From an uncultured Flaviramulus sp. (GTDB taxonomy: Bacteria; Bacteroidota; Bacteroidia; Flavobacteriales; Flavobacteriaceae), in NCBI GenBank assembly GCA_947501105.1, contig CANMUP010000003.1, forward strand, positions 186,001 to 250,000: DNA of 64,000 bases, written 5' to 3'. Made by a program: the position numbers and the translations under genes. Below, in pieces: positions 33,558 to 43,437 of the stretch (its first letter is position 1; the number at the start of each line of letters is the position of its first letter). The notes beneath the pieces are model-generated. The model did no database searches, was not told the origin of the DNA, and saw nothing but the letters and a program-made list of their open reading frames with translations.

Positions 33558-35135
33558 ATGGATAATAATTCAATAATATTAACAGTAGGAGGCTTGCTAT
33601 TAGGGCTTATAATAGGATTCATTATAGCAAAAGTACTTGAGAAAAGTAAAGCATCCAAACTAATAAAGGATGCTAAAAGAAAAGCATCTAACATATTAAA
33701 AGAGTCAAATACTGAGGGAGAATCTATTAAAAAAGATAAAATTCTTCAAGCTAAAGAAAGATTTATAGAACTTAAATCTGAGCACGAAAAAGTTATTTTG
33801 TCGAGAGATAAAAAAATGGCAGAGGCAGAAAAACGTACTCGCGATAAAGAATCTCAAATATCTAACGAGCTTTCAAAAAATAAAAAACTTAATGAAAGTA
33901 TTGAAGGTAAAGTTAAAGATTACAACCATAGACTTGATGTTTTAGATAAGAAACAAGAGGAGTTAGATAGACTTCATAAAAGCCAAGTACAGCAACTCGA
34001 AGTTATTTCTAGTTTATCTGCTGAGGAAGCGAAAGAGCAGCTTGTTGAATCTTTAAAAGGAGAGGCTAAAAATGATGCTATGGCATTTATTCAAAGCTCT
34101 CTTGAAGAAGCGAAATTAACTGCTGAACAAGATGCAAAAAAGATAATTATAAACACGATTCAACGTATTGGGACAGAAGAAGCTGTAGATAATTGTGTGT
34201 CTGTATTTAATATAGAATCGGATGATGTTAAAGGACGAATTATTGGTCGTGAAGGACGAAATATACGTGCTATTGAAGCTGCTACTGGTGTTGAGATTAT
34301 TGTTGATGATACGCCCGAAGCTATTATATTATCATGTTTCGATTCTGTACGTAGAGAGATCGCTAGATTATCGTTGCATAAGTTAGTTACCGACGGTAGA
34401 ATTCACCCAGCAAGAATTGAAGAAATCGTTAAGAAAACACAAAAACAGATTGAGCAAGAAATTATAGAAGTTGGTAAGCGAACTGTTATCGATTTAGGAA
34501 TTCATAATCTACACCCAGAACTGATAAAGATGGTAGGTAGAATGAAATACCGTTCCTCTTACGGACAAAACCTTTTACAACACTCAAGAGAAGTTGCTAA
34601 ACTTTGTGGTGTAATGGCAGCAGAATTAGGTTTAAACCCTAAATTAGCTAAACGTGCTGGATTACTTCACGATATTGGTAAAGTGCCAGATGCTGAAGCA
34701 GATATGGAAACACCACACGCAATACTTGGTATGCAATGGGCAGAAAAGTATAACGAAAAAGATGAAGTTTGCAATGCGATTGGAGCGCATCATGATGAAG
34801 TTGAAATGAAATCGTTATTAGCACCAATCATACAAGTATGTGATGCTATTTCTGGTGCTCGCCCTGGTGCACGTCGTCAAGTTTTAGATAGTTATATACA
34901 ACGATTAAAAGATTTAGAAGATATTGCATTTGGCTTTACTGGCGTTAAAAAAGCCTATGCTATTCAAGCGGGTAGAGAATTACGTGTAATTGTTGAAAGC
35001 GAAAAAGTTGACGATCAAAAAGCAGCAGACTTATCGTTTAGTATTTCTCAAAAAGTACAAACCGATATGACGTACCCTGGTCAAGTTAAAGTAACAGTAA
35101 TTCGTGAAACTAGAGCAGTAAATATTGCTAAATAA
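33558..35135 (+). CDS. rny: Ribonuclease Y
   Basis: A 525-residue protein, complete for the family: an N-terminal membrane anchor ([20 protein letters not shown]), a long coiled coil (about 30-150), a KH domain around residue 222 ([19 protein letters not shown]) and an HD domain around 370 ([15 protein letters not shown]). RNase Y is a membrane-bound endoribonuclease that starts mRNA decay. It is followed by a good terminator. Confidence 0.95.
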   Translation: MDNNSIILTVGGLLLGLIIGFIIAKVLEKSKASKLIKDAKRKASNILKESNTEGESIKKDKILQAKERFIELKSEHEKVILSRDKKMAEAEKRTRDKESQISNELSKNKKLNESIEGKVKDYNHRLDVLDKKQEELDRLHKSQVQQLEVISSLSAEEAKEQLVESLKGEAKNDAMAFIQSSLEEAKLTAEQDAKKIIINTIQRIGTEEAVDNCVSVFNIESDDVKGRIIGREGRNIRAIEAATGVEIIVDDTPEAIILSCFDSVRREIARLSLHKLVTDGRIHPARIEEIVKKTQKQIEQEIIEVGKRTVIDLGIHNLHPELIKMVGRMKYRSSYGQNLLQHSREVAKLCGVMAAELGLNPKLAKRAGLLHDIGKVPDAEADMETPHAILGMQWAEKYNEKDEVCNAIGAHHDEVEMKSLLAPIIQVCDAISGARPGARRQVLDSYIQRLKDLEDIAFGFTGVKKAYAIQAGRELRVIVESEKVDDQKAADLSFSISQKVQTDMTYPGQVKVTVIRETRAVNIAK

Positions 35136-35159
35136 AATTTTTAAACTTTATAAAATTGA

Positions 35160-35186
35160 AGAATCCAGCATTTGCTGGATTTTTTA
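35160..35186 (+). terminator. Rho-independent terminator after rny
   Basis: A stem AATCCAGCA (35162-35170) and TGCTGGATT (35173-35181) is followed by a T run. It sits between rny and the convergent xerD stop at 35184. Confidence 0.85.
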
Positions 35187-36080
35187 TTTTCTAGGATGAT
35201 ATTTTTCTACAACCTTAGTTAAATGACTTTTGTCTAAATGGACATAGATTTCGGTTGTTGTAATGCTTTCATGCCCTAACATAAGCTGAATAGAACGTAA
35301 ATCGGCATCATTTTGTAATAAATGAGTAGCGAACGAATGCCTAAAAGTATGAGGAGAAATATTTTTTTTCAATCCGATTTTCTCAGCAAGTTGTTTAATA
35401 ATCGTAAAAATCATTGCCCTAGTTAGTTGCTTTCCTCGTCTGTTTAAAAATAAGGTGTCCTCAAAACCTGCTTGAATATTAATATGATTCCGCACTTCTT
35501 TCCTATAGATATTAATATATTTTTGAGTTATAGGAACTATAGGAACAAAGCGTTGTTTATCACCTTTCCCTGTAACTTTTATAAAACCTTCATCAAAAAA
35601 TAAATCAGATAATTTTAGGTTAACCAATTCACTAACACGCAAACCACATCCATATAAAGTCTCTAAAATGGCTCTGTTTCGTTCTCCTTGAGGTTTACTT
35701 AAATCAATAGAGGTAATGAGCGTGTCAATCTCATCTTCTGTTAGAGTGTCAGGCAACTTTCTTCCAATTTTTGGAGATTCAATCAGCTCTAGCGGATTGG
35801 TTTTTCTATAATCTTCAAACACTAAATAATTAAAAAAACTACGTAAACCTGAAATTAAACGTGATTGTGATCGTGCATTTACATGTTTCGCAACTTCATA
35901 AATGAATTGCTGAGTTATTTCTGAAGTAATAGAAATGGGAGATGAGTTTATATTATTTTCTTCTAAAAAAAGTATTAATTTTTGAATATCAAGCGAATAA
36001 CTATCTATCGAATTTTGCGATAAACCGCGCTCTATTTTTAGGTATAATTGATAATCTTTTAGTGCGTGTTGCCATTTCAT
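35184..36080 (-). CDS. xerD: Site-specific tyrosine recombinase XerD-like
   Basis: The ATG at 36080 gives 298 residues (MKWQHALKDYQLYLKIERGLS), the usual Xer length; an in-frame ATG at 36116 would add 12. The SAM-like N-domain (about 1-90) is followed by the catalytic domain with R in GCGLRVSEL, H-x-x-R in HTFRHSFATHLL, and the nucleophile Tyr in LGHESITTTEIYVH. It resolves chromosome dimers at dif together with a partner. No second xer gene is in the window. Confidence 0.92.
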   Translation of the reverse strand: MKWQHALKDYQLYLKIERGLSQNSIDSYSLDIQKLILFLEENNINSSPISITSEITQQFIYEVAKHVNARSQSRLISGLRSFFNYLVFEDYRKTNPLELIESPKIGRKLPDTLTEDEIDTLITSIDLSKPQGERNRAILETLYGCGLRVSELVNLKLSDLFFDEGFIKVTGKGDKQRFVPIVPITQKYINIYRKEVRNHINIQAGFEDTLFLNRRGKQLTRAMIFTIIKQLAEKIGLKKNISPHTFRHSFATHLLQNDADLRSIQLMLGHESITTTEIYVHLDKSHLTKVVEKYHPRK

Positions 36081-36219
36081 TTGTGTAAAAATAGTTATTA
36101 TAGTTTTGATACCCAACAGAGTAGAAAAAAGTATACAATTAAGTAGGTTTTTTCTTTTTTTGTGATGTAATATTATAATATTTTTGCGCCTTTATTAATC
36201 AATAAAACTTAAATCTATT

Positions 36220-36738
36220 ATGAGAAAATTATTATTATGTGCTGCTGTAGCAGTATTAGGATTAACAAGTGTAAATGCACAAGAAGTTCAATTTGGAGCT
36301 ACTGGTGGTTTGATATCTGTAGATGCAAATGCAAAATTTAATGGTCAAAGTTTAGATGTAGATTCTGAAATAGGATTTTATATTGGTGGTTTGGCAGATA
36401 TTGCAATTTCTGATGCATTTCATGTTCAACCAGAATTATTATATGCTAATGTTAATGACGGGAGTGCATTATTATTACCTATAATGGCAAAATATTATGT
36501 ATCCGAAGATTTCTTTGTACAAGCTGGACCACAATTTGATTTTTCTTTAGAGGACCTTCCAACTGATTATACTGGATTAGGAATTTCATTGGCTGCTGGA
36601 CTTGGGTATGATATTAATGAAGAGTTTTTTATTGAAGCTAGATACTCTTTTCAAATAAATGATTATTATACAGGTAACTTAGATATTGAATCAAAATCTA
36701 ACTTATTATTATTTGGAGTTGGTTACAAGTTTAATTAA
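36220..36738 (+). CDS. Outer membrane beta-barrel (porin-like) protein
   Basis: A 172-residue protein with a signal peptide (about 1-20, LTSVNAQE). The remainder alternates strands and turns and ends in YSFQINDYY and LLLFGVGYKFN, a terminal beta-barrel signal. It fits the small Bacteroidota 'porin family/OMP_b-brl' class. Cargo unknown. A TATTTTTG box at 36179-36186 is upstream but the spacer to the nearest TTG is only 16 bp. Confidence 0.85.
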   Translation: MRKLLLCAAVAVLGLTSVNAQEVQFGATGGLISVDANAKFNGQSLDVDSEIGFYIGGLADIAISDAFHVQPELLYANVNDGSALLLPIMAKYYVSEDFFVQAGPQFDFSLEDLPTDYTGLGISLAAGLGYDINEEFFIEARYSFQINDYYTGNLDIESKSNLLLFGVGYKFN

Positions 36739-36759
36739 TTTCATATTAAATTTTTTAAA

Positions 36760-36792
36760 AGGAAGGGAGATAATAAGTCTCCCTTTTTTTAT
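36760..36792 (+). terminator. Rho-independent terminator after the barrel gene
   Basis: Stem AAGGGAGA (36763-36770) and TCTCCCTT (36778-36785) with a seven-base loop, followed by a T run. Confidence 0.9.
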
Positions 36793-36817
36793 GCTCAATT
36801 TTTAATATATTTACTTT

Positions 36818-37234
36818 ATGAAAAAACTTATCATCATCAATGGGCCTAACCTTAATCTTTTGGGTAAGCGTGAACCAAATATTTACGGTAGTTTGACTTT
36901 TACAGAATTTTTAGATAAAGTAAGAGCTAAATATTCTGATGTTGAAATTGATTACTATCAATCGAATATTGAAGGAGAAATAATTGATAAGTTACACGAA
37001 GTTGGTTTTAATTGTGACGGTATTATTTTAAATGCAGCAGCTTATACGCATACATCTGTTGGAATTGGAGATGCAGTAAAGGCTATAGAAACACCCGTGA
37101 TAGAGGTTCATATTTCAAATACATTTAATAGAGAAGAGTTTAGGCATCAATCCTTCATATCGCCTAACGCTAAAGGTGTTATTCTTGGTTTTGGTTTGCA
37201 AAGTTATGAGTTGGCTATTCTGAGTTTTTTATAA
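36818..37234 (+). CDS. aroQ: Type II 3-dehydroquinate dehydratase
   Basis: A 138-residue protein, typical for type II DHQases. It starts KKLIIINGPNLNLLGKREPNIYG, the signature P-loop-like segment with the catalytic Tyr nearby. Other family pieces are SNIEGEIIDKLHEVG, ILNAAAYTHTSVGIGDAV and HISNTFNREEFRH. It dehydrates 3-dehydroquinate in the shikimate pathway. It stands alone, not beside other aro genes. Confidence 0.95.
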   Translation: MKKLIIINGPNLNLLGKREPNIYGSLTFTEFLDKVRAKYSDVEIDYYQSNIEGEIIDKLHEVGFNCDGIILNAAAYTHTSVGIGDAVKAIETPVIEVHISNTFNREEFRHQSFISPNAKGVILGFGLQSYELAILSFL

Positions 37235-37354
37235 CCTATTTAACTTTCTTAAGAGACAATTAACGTGTTCTTAAATTTTGTTTATGATTGTATTGTGATT
37301 TATTAACATTTATATAAAATAGTTTTGTTTCATAATTAAACTAACCAATATATT

Positions 37355-37906
37355 ATGAAACAAATTATCTTGTTATCAGTATGCGTTTTTAGCGCAATAT
37401 TTTCTGCTGAAGCTCAAACAGAATCAAAAAATCAAAAAGATAAAAAAATAAAGTTTGGTTTGCGAACTGGTTATGAATTTCAGGTTAATGATAGTAATTT
37501 AGAAAACAAACTTGATTTACCATATATAGGCATATTATCTGATATATATTTAAGTAGTAAATGGAACTTACAGTTAGAGTTAAATCTTAGGTCGGGCAAT
37601 AGAGAAGAACTTTTTTTAAATGACTTTAAGCAATCTTACAAAGAAGTTTATCTTACAGTTCCTGTATTATTAAAATATAGCATAAACGATAAGTTCAGAA
37701 TTTATATGGGTACTCAAACTTTATCTGCATCACTCAAAAACGATATTTTTGGATTAAAAAAATGGAATGGAATACTTGGTGCAGAATACAATTTTTCAAA
37801 AAAAACCTTTATCGAAACCCGCTTTAGACATGGTTTTGAAAGGCGAATAAATAAAAATAATTTTAGAAATAACACCATTAGCGTTGGTGTTGGATATAAA
37901 TTTTAA
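37355..37906 (+). CDS. Outer membrane beta-barrel protein
   Basis: A 183-residue protein: a signal peptide (about 1-20, FSAEAQ), then strands of porin type (KFGLRTGYEFQV, WNLQLELNLRSG, FIETRFRHGFE) and a C-terminal ISVGVGYKF. It is similar in kind to the barrel at 36220 but not a close duplicate. Function unknown. Confidence 0.82.
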   Translation: MKQIILLSVCVFSAIFSAEAQTESKNQKDKKIKFGLRTGYEFQVNDSNLENKLDLPYIGILSDIYLSSKWNLQLELNLRSGNREELFLNDFKQSYKEVYLTVPVLLKYSINDKFRIYMGTQTLSASLKNDIFGLKKWNGILGAEYNFSKKTFIETRFRHGFERRINKNNFRNNTISVGVGYKF

Positions 37907-37910
37907 ATAC

Positions 37911-37945
37911 AAAAAATGCGATTCAATTCTGAATCACATTTTTTA
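37911..37945. terminator. Bidirectional terminator between barrel gene and lpdA
   Basis: An imperfect stem GATTCA (37920-37925) with TGAATC (37930-37935), extended by AAAAATG and CATTTTTT on the outside, gives T runs in both directions between two convergent genes. Confidence 0.75.
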
Positions 37946-37964
37946 TATCTCTATCAGCTAAAGC

Positions 37965-39338
37965 TTATAAATGAATAACTTCATCATAAGCATCAGCAAC
38001 AGCTTCCATAACCGCTTCACTCATAGTTGGATGCGGATGCACAGCTTTTAATACTTCGTGTCCAGTAGTTTCTAATTTACGCCCTAAAACAGCTTCAGCT
38101 ATCATATCGGTTACACCAGCACCAATCATGTGGCAACCTAGCCATTCGCCATATTTTGCATCAAAAATAACCTTTACAAAACCATCTTTATTTCCGCCAG
38201 CACTTGCTTTACCAGATGCCGAGAATGGGAATTTACCAACTTTTATATCTAAACCTTTATCTTTGGCTTGTTTTTCTGTTAAACCAACCGATGCAATTTC
38301 TGGTGAGCAATACGTACATCCAGGAATGTTTCCATAATCTAAAGCTTCAACATGTTGCCCAGCAATTTTCTCTACACATAAAATGCCTTCCGCGGAAGCG
38401 ACATGTGCTAAAGCTTGACCAGGTGTTACATCACCAATTGCGTAATAACCAGGAATGTTAGTTTGGTAAAAATCGTTTACAATAATTTTATCTCTGTCTA
38501 CTACAATACCAACATCTTCTAATCCAATATTTTCAATATTCGTTTTAATACCAACAGCACTCAAAATAACATCAGCTTCTAAAACTTCTTCACCTTTTTT
38601 AGTTTTTACAGTTGCTTTAACCCCTTTACCTGAGGTATCAACGCTTGTAACTTCGGCTGAAGTCATTATTTTAATACCACTTTTCTTGAAAGAACGTTCT
38701 AATTGTTTAGAGACATCTATGTCTTCAACAGGAACAACATTTGGTAAATATTCTACAATAGTAACCTCGGTACCCATAGAATTATAGAAATATGCAAACT
38801 CAACACCAATAGCGCCAGAGCCAACTACAATCATTCTTTTAGGTTGGTTAGGTAACGTCATTGCTTCTCTATAACCTATAACTTTTTTACCATCTTGTGG
38901 CAAACTTGGTAATTCGCGAGACCGTGCACCAGTTGCAATAATAATATGGTCTGCACTGTACTCTTTTCCATCAACATCAACCTTTTTTCCAGTTTTTAAT
39001 TTTCCAAAACCTTCAATAACATCAATTTTATTCTTCTTCATTAAAAATTGAACACCTTTGCTCATACCATCTGCAACACCACGACTACGTTTTACAACGG
39101 CATCAAAATCTTTGTCGAACTCTTTAACAGATAATCCGTAATCGCCTGCATGCTTAAGATATTCAAATACTTGAGCAGATTTAAGTAAAGCTTTGGTGGG
39201 AATACAGCCCCAATTTAGGCATACGCCACCTAGACTTTCTTTTTCAACAATAGCAGTTTTAAAACCTAATTGAGAGGCTCTAATAGCAGTTACATAACCA
39301 CCAGGACCACTTCCAAGAACAATAATATCGTATTTCAT
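37965..39338 (-). CDS. lpdA: Dihydrolipoyl dehydrogenase (E3)
   Basis: A 457-residue flavoprotein. The FAD motif is VLGSGPGGYVTAIRASQLG. The redox disulfide is C40 and C45 (GGVCLNWGCIPTKA). The NAD motif VVGSGAIGVEFAYFY follows, and the C-terminal active-site pair is in HPHPTMSEA. It reoxidises lipoamide in the 2-oxo acid dehydrogenase and glycine cleavage complexes. Its own E1/E2 genes are elsewhere. A TAAATTTG box on the minus strand (39369-39376) is near, without a clear -33 element. Confidence 0.95.
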   Translation of the reverse strand: MKYDIIVLGSGPGGYVTAIRASQLGFKTAIVEKESLGGVCLNWGCIPTKALLKSAQVFEYLKHAGDYGLSVKEFDKDFDAVVKRSRGVADGMSKGVQFLMKKNKIDVIEGFGKLKTGKKVDVDGKEYSADHIIIATGARSRELPSLPQDGKKVIGYREAMTLPNQPKRMIVVGSGAIGVEFAYFYNSMGTEVTIVEYLPNVVPVEDIDVSKQLERSFKKSGIKIMTSAEVTSVDTSGKGVKATVKTKKGEEVLEADVILSAVGIKTNIENIGLEDVGIVVDRDKIIVNDFYQTNIPGYYAIGDVTPGQALAHVASAEGILCVEKIAGQHVEALDYGNIPGCTYCSPEIASVGLTEKQAKDKGLDIKVGKFPFSASGKASAGGNKDGFVKVIFDAKYGEWLGCHMIGAGVTDMIAEAVLGRKLETTGHEVLKAVHPHPTMSEAVMEAVADAYDEVIHL

Positions 39339-39387
39339 CTGTAAATTTTAAGTCGTTTTTTGAAGCGACAAATTTACGAAATCGAAT

Positions 39388-39419
39388 TTGAATAAAGAAT
39401 TTAGAACCTTATAAATTTG
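39388..39419 (+). promoter_or_regulatory. Bacteroidota-type promoter of the NDH-2 gene
   Basis: TTG at 39388-39390, a 21-base spacer and TAAATTTG at 39412-39419. A second -7-like box TACCTTTG (39432-39439) lies closer to the gene but has no TTG at the right distance. Confidence 0.55.
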
Positions 39420-39457
39420 CATCTTTAATAGTACCTTTGTAACGCAAGTATTATTTT

Positions 39458-40741
39458 ATGAATATACCCATTACAAGTTTTCCTAGAATCATTATTATTG
39501 GCGGTGGTTTTGCTGGAATTGCTTTAGCTAAAAAATTATCAAAACAAGAAGTGCAAGTGGTGTTATTGGATAAGAATAACTATCATAATTTTCAACCTTT
39601 ATTATATCAAGTTTCTACTGGAGGATTAGAGCCAGATTCTATTGCATATCCTATAAGAAAGGTGTTAAAAGATTTTCCTAACTTTCATTTTAGATTAGCT
39701 AACGTTACAGAAGTAGATGCTAAAAGTAATACGGTTATTACAGATATTGGTAACTTAAAATTTGATTATTTGGTGGTAGCATCTGGTTCTAAAACTAATT
39801 ACTTTGGGAATGCCGATGTTGAAAAATATAGTATGGCAATGAAAACCATACCCCAATCATTAAATTTAAGAAGTTTAATTCTTGAAAATTTTGAAGATGC
39901 TTTATTAACTTCTGACCTTAATGAACGTAATGCGTTAATGAATTTTGTAATTGTTGGAGGCGGACCAACAGGTGTTGAATTAGCAGGAGCTTTAGCTGAA
40001 ATTAAAAAAGGGATTCTTCCTAAAGATTATCCAGATTTAGATACGCGTTCAGTACAAATAAACGTGATACAATCTAGTGATTGTATCTTAAAAGGAATGA
40101 GTGCAAAAGCGTCGCAAAAAGCTGAAGATTTTTTAGAAAAACTAGGCGTTCATGTATGGAAAAACGTAAGAGTTTCTAATTATGATGGAAAAACGGTAAC
40201 CACTAATACTGATTTAACATTTGAAGCTGCTACCGTTGTTTGGGCAGCTGGCGTAAAAGGTGCAATTATAAAAGGGTTAGATGCAGAAGAGTTTGTAAGC
40301 AGAGGCAATCGCCTTTTAGTAAACGAATTTAATCAAGTAAAAGGTTATACTCACATTTTTGCCATTGGAGATATTGCATGTATATCAAATAATGATTTTC
40401 CAAAAGGGTTGCCAATGATGGCGCAGCCAGCCATTCAACAAGGCAAGCAATTAGGTAATAACCTGTTATTATTAATTGATGAGAAACCAATGAAACCATT
40501 TGTTTATAAAGATAAGGGAGCAATGGCAACAATAGGTAGAAATAAAGCGGTAGTAGATTTGCCTAAATTTAAATTCCAAGGCGCTTTTGCCTGGTATGTT
40601 TGGATGTTTGTTCATCTGTTTTTCCTTATAGGTTTTAGAAACAGAATGGTTGTTTTTATAAACTGGGTATATAATTATGTTCGCTTTGATAGAGAAGCTC
40701 GTTTAATTATTAGACCTTTTAAGAAAAAGCGTAAAATATGA
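39458..40741 (+). CDS. Type II NADH dehydrogenase-like NAD(P)/FAD oxidoreductase
   Basis: A 427-residue protein. The FAD motif is IIIGGGFAGIALAKKLSKQE and the NAD motif FVIVGGGPTGVELAGALAEIK. The NDH-2 region KNYHNFQPLLYQVSTGGLEPDSIAYPIR and a C-terminal hydrophobic segment (AWYVWMFVHLFFLIGF) support membrane association and quinone reduction without proton pumping. It starts an operon-like pair with the sulfatase (16-bp gap), though those two roles are not obviously linked. Confidence 0.9.
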   Translation: MNIPITSFPRIIIIGGGFAGIALAKKLSKQEVQVVLLDKNNYHNFQPLLYQVSTGGLEPDSIAYPIRKVLKDFPNFHFRLANVTEVDAKSNTVITDIGNLKFDYLVVASGSKTNYFGNADVEKYSMAMKTIPQSLNLRSLILENFEDALLTSDLNERNALMNFVIVGGGPTGVELAGALAEIKKGILPKDYPDLDTRSVQINVIQSSDCILKGMSAKASQKAEDFLEKLGVHVWKNVRVSNYDGKTVTTNTDLTFEAATVVWAAGVKGAIIKGLDAEEFVSRGNRLLVNEFNQVKGYTHIFAIGDIACISNNDFPKGLPMMAQPAIQQGKQLGNNLLLLIDEKPMKPFVYKDKGAMATIGRNKAVVDLPKFKFQGAFAWYVWMFVHLFFLIGFRNRMVVFINWVYNYVRFDREARLIIRPFKKKRKI

Positions 40742-40757
40742 TTTAGTAATACATAAA

Positions 40758-42095
40758 GTGCTAATTATAAAACTAAAGATTGTGAGTAAGGTTGTCAAAT
40801 TAACAGTGTTTCTTCTAGTAGTCATGGTGCTTTCATGTAACTCAAAAAGCATCAATAAAAAACCTAATGTCATACTTATTATGGCAGACGATATGGGATA
40901 TGAGTGTTTAAGCACATATGGTAGTACATCATATAACACGCCAGTTTTAGATAGCTTAGCTGCTAAGGGCATGCAATTTAATAACTGTGTTTCCCAACCG
41001 CTTTGTACACCTTCAAGAGTGAAAATAATGACAGGTCAATATAATTATAGAAACTATGATTATTTCGGACATTTAGAAACAGAAGCTTATACTTTTGGAA
41101 ATTTAATGCGAGATGCTGGTTATAAAACTTGTATTGCTGGCAAATGGCAATTAAATGGGCTTGCTTATAAAGATGAAATTAAAGATTGGAGTGATAATAA
41201 AAAACCAAACAAATTAGGTTTTGATGAATATTGCCTTTGGCAATTAACCCGTGAACGTAAACATGGTGGGCGTTTTGCAAATCCTTTAATTGAACAAAAT
41301 GGGGAATTATTAGAAAGAAATGAAGATGCTTATGGACCAGATATTTTTTCTGATTACATAGTAGATTTTATTGAGCGTAAAAAAGATAAACCCTTCTTTG
41401 TTTATTATCCTATGGTATTAGTTCATGACCCATTTGTTCCTACTCCAGATTCTGAAGACTGGAAAAATAAAGAAAAGCGGTACAAAAATGATACTATTTA
41501 CTTTAAAGATATGGTTGCCTATACTGATAAAATTGTAGGCAAGATTACAAGTAAATTAAAAAAGTTAAAAATTGAGGACAATACCATTGTCATTTTTGTT
41601 GCAGATAATGGTACACATTACAGCATTCATTCTAAAACAAAAGAAAGAAATATTCAAGGAGCTAAAGGAAATACTACTGATGGAGGTACACATGTTCCAT
41701 TAATTGTGTCATGGCCTAATGCTATAAAAAAAGGAAGTGTGCATAATGAATTAATAGAATTCAGCGATTTTTTTTCTACCCTATCAGATATTACAAAACA
41801 GGAAGTAAAGCATGATGGTAAAAGTTTTTATTCGTTATTAAAAGGAGATGCTTACAGCCCAAGAAGCTCAGCTTTTGTACATTATGATCCTAGGTGGGGT
41901 AAACGAGTAAATCAATACAGAAATCAATTTGTAAGAATATTAGATTACAAACTGTATCAAGATGGTGAGTTTTATAATTTAAAGGAAGATATACTAGAAG
42001 AACACCCTTTATCTAGCGATTTCCTTTCGGAAAAAGAATTGGAAATTAAGTTGTTTTTAGAAAATGAATTAAAGAAGCATCCTAAGTTTCAATAA
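40758..42095 (+). CDS. Sulfatase (formylglycine Cys-type), lipoprotein
   Basis: A 445-residue protein. Metal-binding MADDM (D44, D45 in this numbering) and the formylglycine site C83 in QPLCTPSRVKIMTG, the C-x-P-S-R type, are present. VADNGTHY supplies later ligands. A lipobox (VMVLSC, C27) indicates anchoring at a membrane face. The start is uncertain: GTG at 40758 is the furthest, GTG at 40782 gives a compact lipoprotein signal (MSKVVKLTVFLLV). The substrate (a sulfated glycan or other sulfate ester) is unknown; a maturase must lie elsewhere. Confidence 0.88.
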   Translation: MLIIKLKIVSKVVKLTVFLLVVMVLSCNSKSINKKPNVILIMADDMGYECLSTYGSTSYNTPVLDSLAAKGMQFNNCVSQPLCTPSRVKIMTGQYNYRNYDYFGHLETEAYTFGNLMRDAGYKTCIAGKWQLNGLAYKDEIKDWSDNKKPNKLGFDEYCLWQLTRERKHGGRFANPLIEQNGELLERNEDAYGPDIFSDYIVDFIERKKDKPFFVYYPMVLVHDPFVPTPDSEDWKNKEKRYKNDTIYFKDMVAYTDKIVGKITSKLKKLKIEDNTIVIFVADNGTHYSIHSKTKERNIQGAKGNTTDGGTHVPLIVSWPNAIKKGSVHNELIEFSDFFSTLSDITKQEVKHDGKSFYSLLKGDAYSPRSSAFVHYDPRWGKRVNQYRNQFVRILDYKLYQDGEFYNLKEDILEEHPLSSDFLSEKELEIKLFLENELKKHPKFQ

Positions 42096-42144
42096 GAGCT
42101 GTCTTTGATAAGTTTAAGTTGAATAATAAATGTTTAATTTACCT

Positions 42145-42699
42145 TTATAGGTCATCAGTAAAATGACGCAAGCCTTTTTCTTTAGCAAATTTTTCTTGGT
42201 TATATGTTGAAGAATCTCCCTTAGGAATAGATAAAGATTGCCATTGGTCACCTTTAATAAGCTTACCTAAAAACACCATTTGCCCAATGTGATAAGAGTA
42301 ATGCGCTAACTGTCTATTAATAGCCTCTGTAACTGTATGTCCTTGATTTCTAATATAAATAATACGCTCTAAATCATCATTCCGTAATGGTTTGATAGCA
42401 TTAAATAAGCATACCCAACCACTTTCCCAAGCAGCAATTAAATCTTCATTGGTTTTAAAAGAATCAATAAACTCCTCATCACGATGTCTCCATTCTTTTT
42501 CACCATCTTCAGTTAAAAAATTTGTCCATCTACTTAGCATATTGCCAACAATGTGTTTTACCATTACGGCAATACTGTTTGAATCCTCATTACTTTGCCA
42601 TTGTATATCTTCAAACGTAAGTTGGTTTAAAGTTTTATCTCCAAGACTTTTGTAATACTCAAACTGTTTAATGATACTAGACAAATATGATTTTTCCAT
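42145..42699 (-). CDS. DUF1572 family protein (DinB-like helical bundle)
   Basis: A 184-residue protein. The sequence from MEKSYLSSIIKQFEYYKSLG through VMVKHIVGNMLSRW and QLAHYSYHIGQMVFLGK shows the DUF1572/DinB pattern with histidines spaced to bind a metal (H49-type, H-x-x-H in SYHIGQ). Members are thought to be metal-dependent enzymes or stress-related proteins; substrate unknown. It converges with the sulfatase gene. Confidence 0.85.
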   Translation of the reverse strand: MEKSYLSSIIKQFEYYKSLGDKTLNQLTFEDIQWQSNEDSNSIAVMVKHIVGNMLSRWTNFLTEDGEKEWRHRDEEFIDSFKTNEDLIAAWESGWVCLFNAIKPLRNDDLERIIYIRNQGHTVTEAINRQLAHYSYHIGQMVFLGKLIKGDQWQSLSIPKGDSSTYNQEKFAKEKGLRHFTDDL

Positions 42700-42784
42700 A
42701 TAGTAAAAGTAAATCAGAAAGTAATAATTACCAAAAAGGCTAATAATTTTGGCTTACTCGTTCTTATATAATATTTTTAAAAAA

Positions 42785-43267
42785 TTATTCTTTTTTAACA
42801 AACTTTAATGCTACGCCGTTTATACAATGTCTTTTTCCCGTAGTGTTTTTTGGGCCATCATTAAAAACGTGCCCTAAATGACCACCACAAGTGGCGCAAT
42901 GTTCTTCAGTTCGTGCATACCCCAAATCGTAATCAGTAGAAAAATCTACATTACCATTTATTTCTCTATCAAAACTTGGCCAACCTGTACCGGAATCGAA
43001 TTTATGTTTACTTTTAAATAAGGGTGTATTGCAGGCGGCGCAATGGTATGTGCCTTCAGAATAGTTTTTATTTAATGGGCTTGTAAATGGACGTTCAGTT
43101 CCAGCTTTTCGTAAAACATAAAACTCCTTTTCAGATAATTCAGCCTTCCATTCGCCTTCAGTTTTGGTGACTTTAAACGTTTTAGATTCTTTTTTTTCCT
43201 TTTTTTGAGCTGTACTATTACAACTAATTAGCATGGCTGTAAAGCAAAATAATATTAACTTTTTCAT
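42785..43267 (-). CDS. msrB: Peptide-methionine (R)-S-oxide reductase, lipoprotein form
   Basis: A 160-residue protein. The MsrB domain has zinc cysteines C76/C79 (CAACNTPLF) and C124/C127 (CATCGGHLGHVF), and catalytic C148 (RHCINGVAL). The N-terminus carries a lipoprotein signal (MLISC, C16), so the enzyme probably repairs oxidised methionine at the envelope. It is monocistronic. Confidence 0.93.
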   Translation of the reverse strand: MKKLILFCFTAMLISCNSTAQKKEKKESKTFKVTKTEGEWKAELSEKEFYVLRKAGTERPFTSPLNKNYSEGTYHCAACNTPLFKSKHKFDSGTGWPSFDREINGNVDFSTDYDLGYARTEEHCATCGGHLGHVFNDGPKNTTGKRHCINGVALKFVKKE

Positions 43268-43437
43268 ATAAAATTTAAATAATCAAGGTTTTAGTTTTTG
43301 TCGAAAGTTATTGAAAAACTTGACAAAATAAGAGGCATTACTTTTTTAAATAATAATGTGACCATCAAATAAACATTGTGTCTAAAAAATAAAGGTACAA
43401 TTTTTGTATTTTTATAAAATATTAAAACTCTATAAAG

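Noticed and set aside
36179-36186. TATTTTTG as -7 box of the barrel gene
   Set aside because: The nearest TTG is only 16 bp upstream, shorter than the others in this window, so it is not listed as a promoter.
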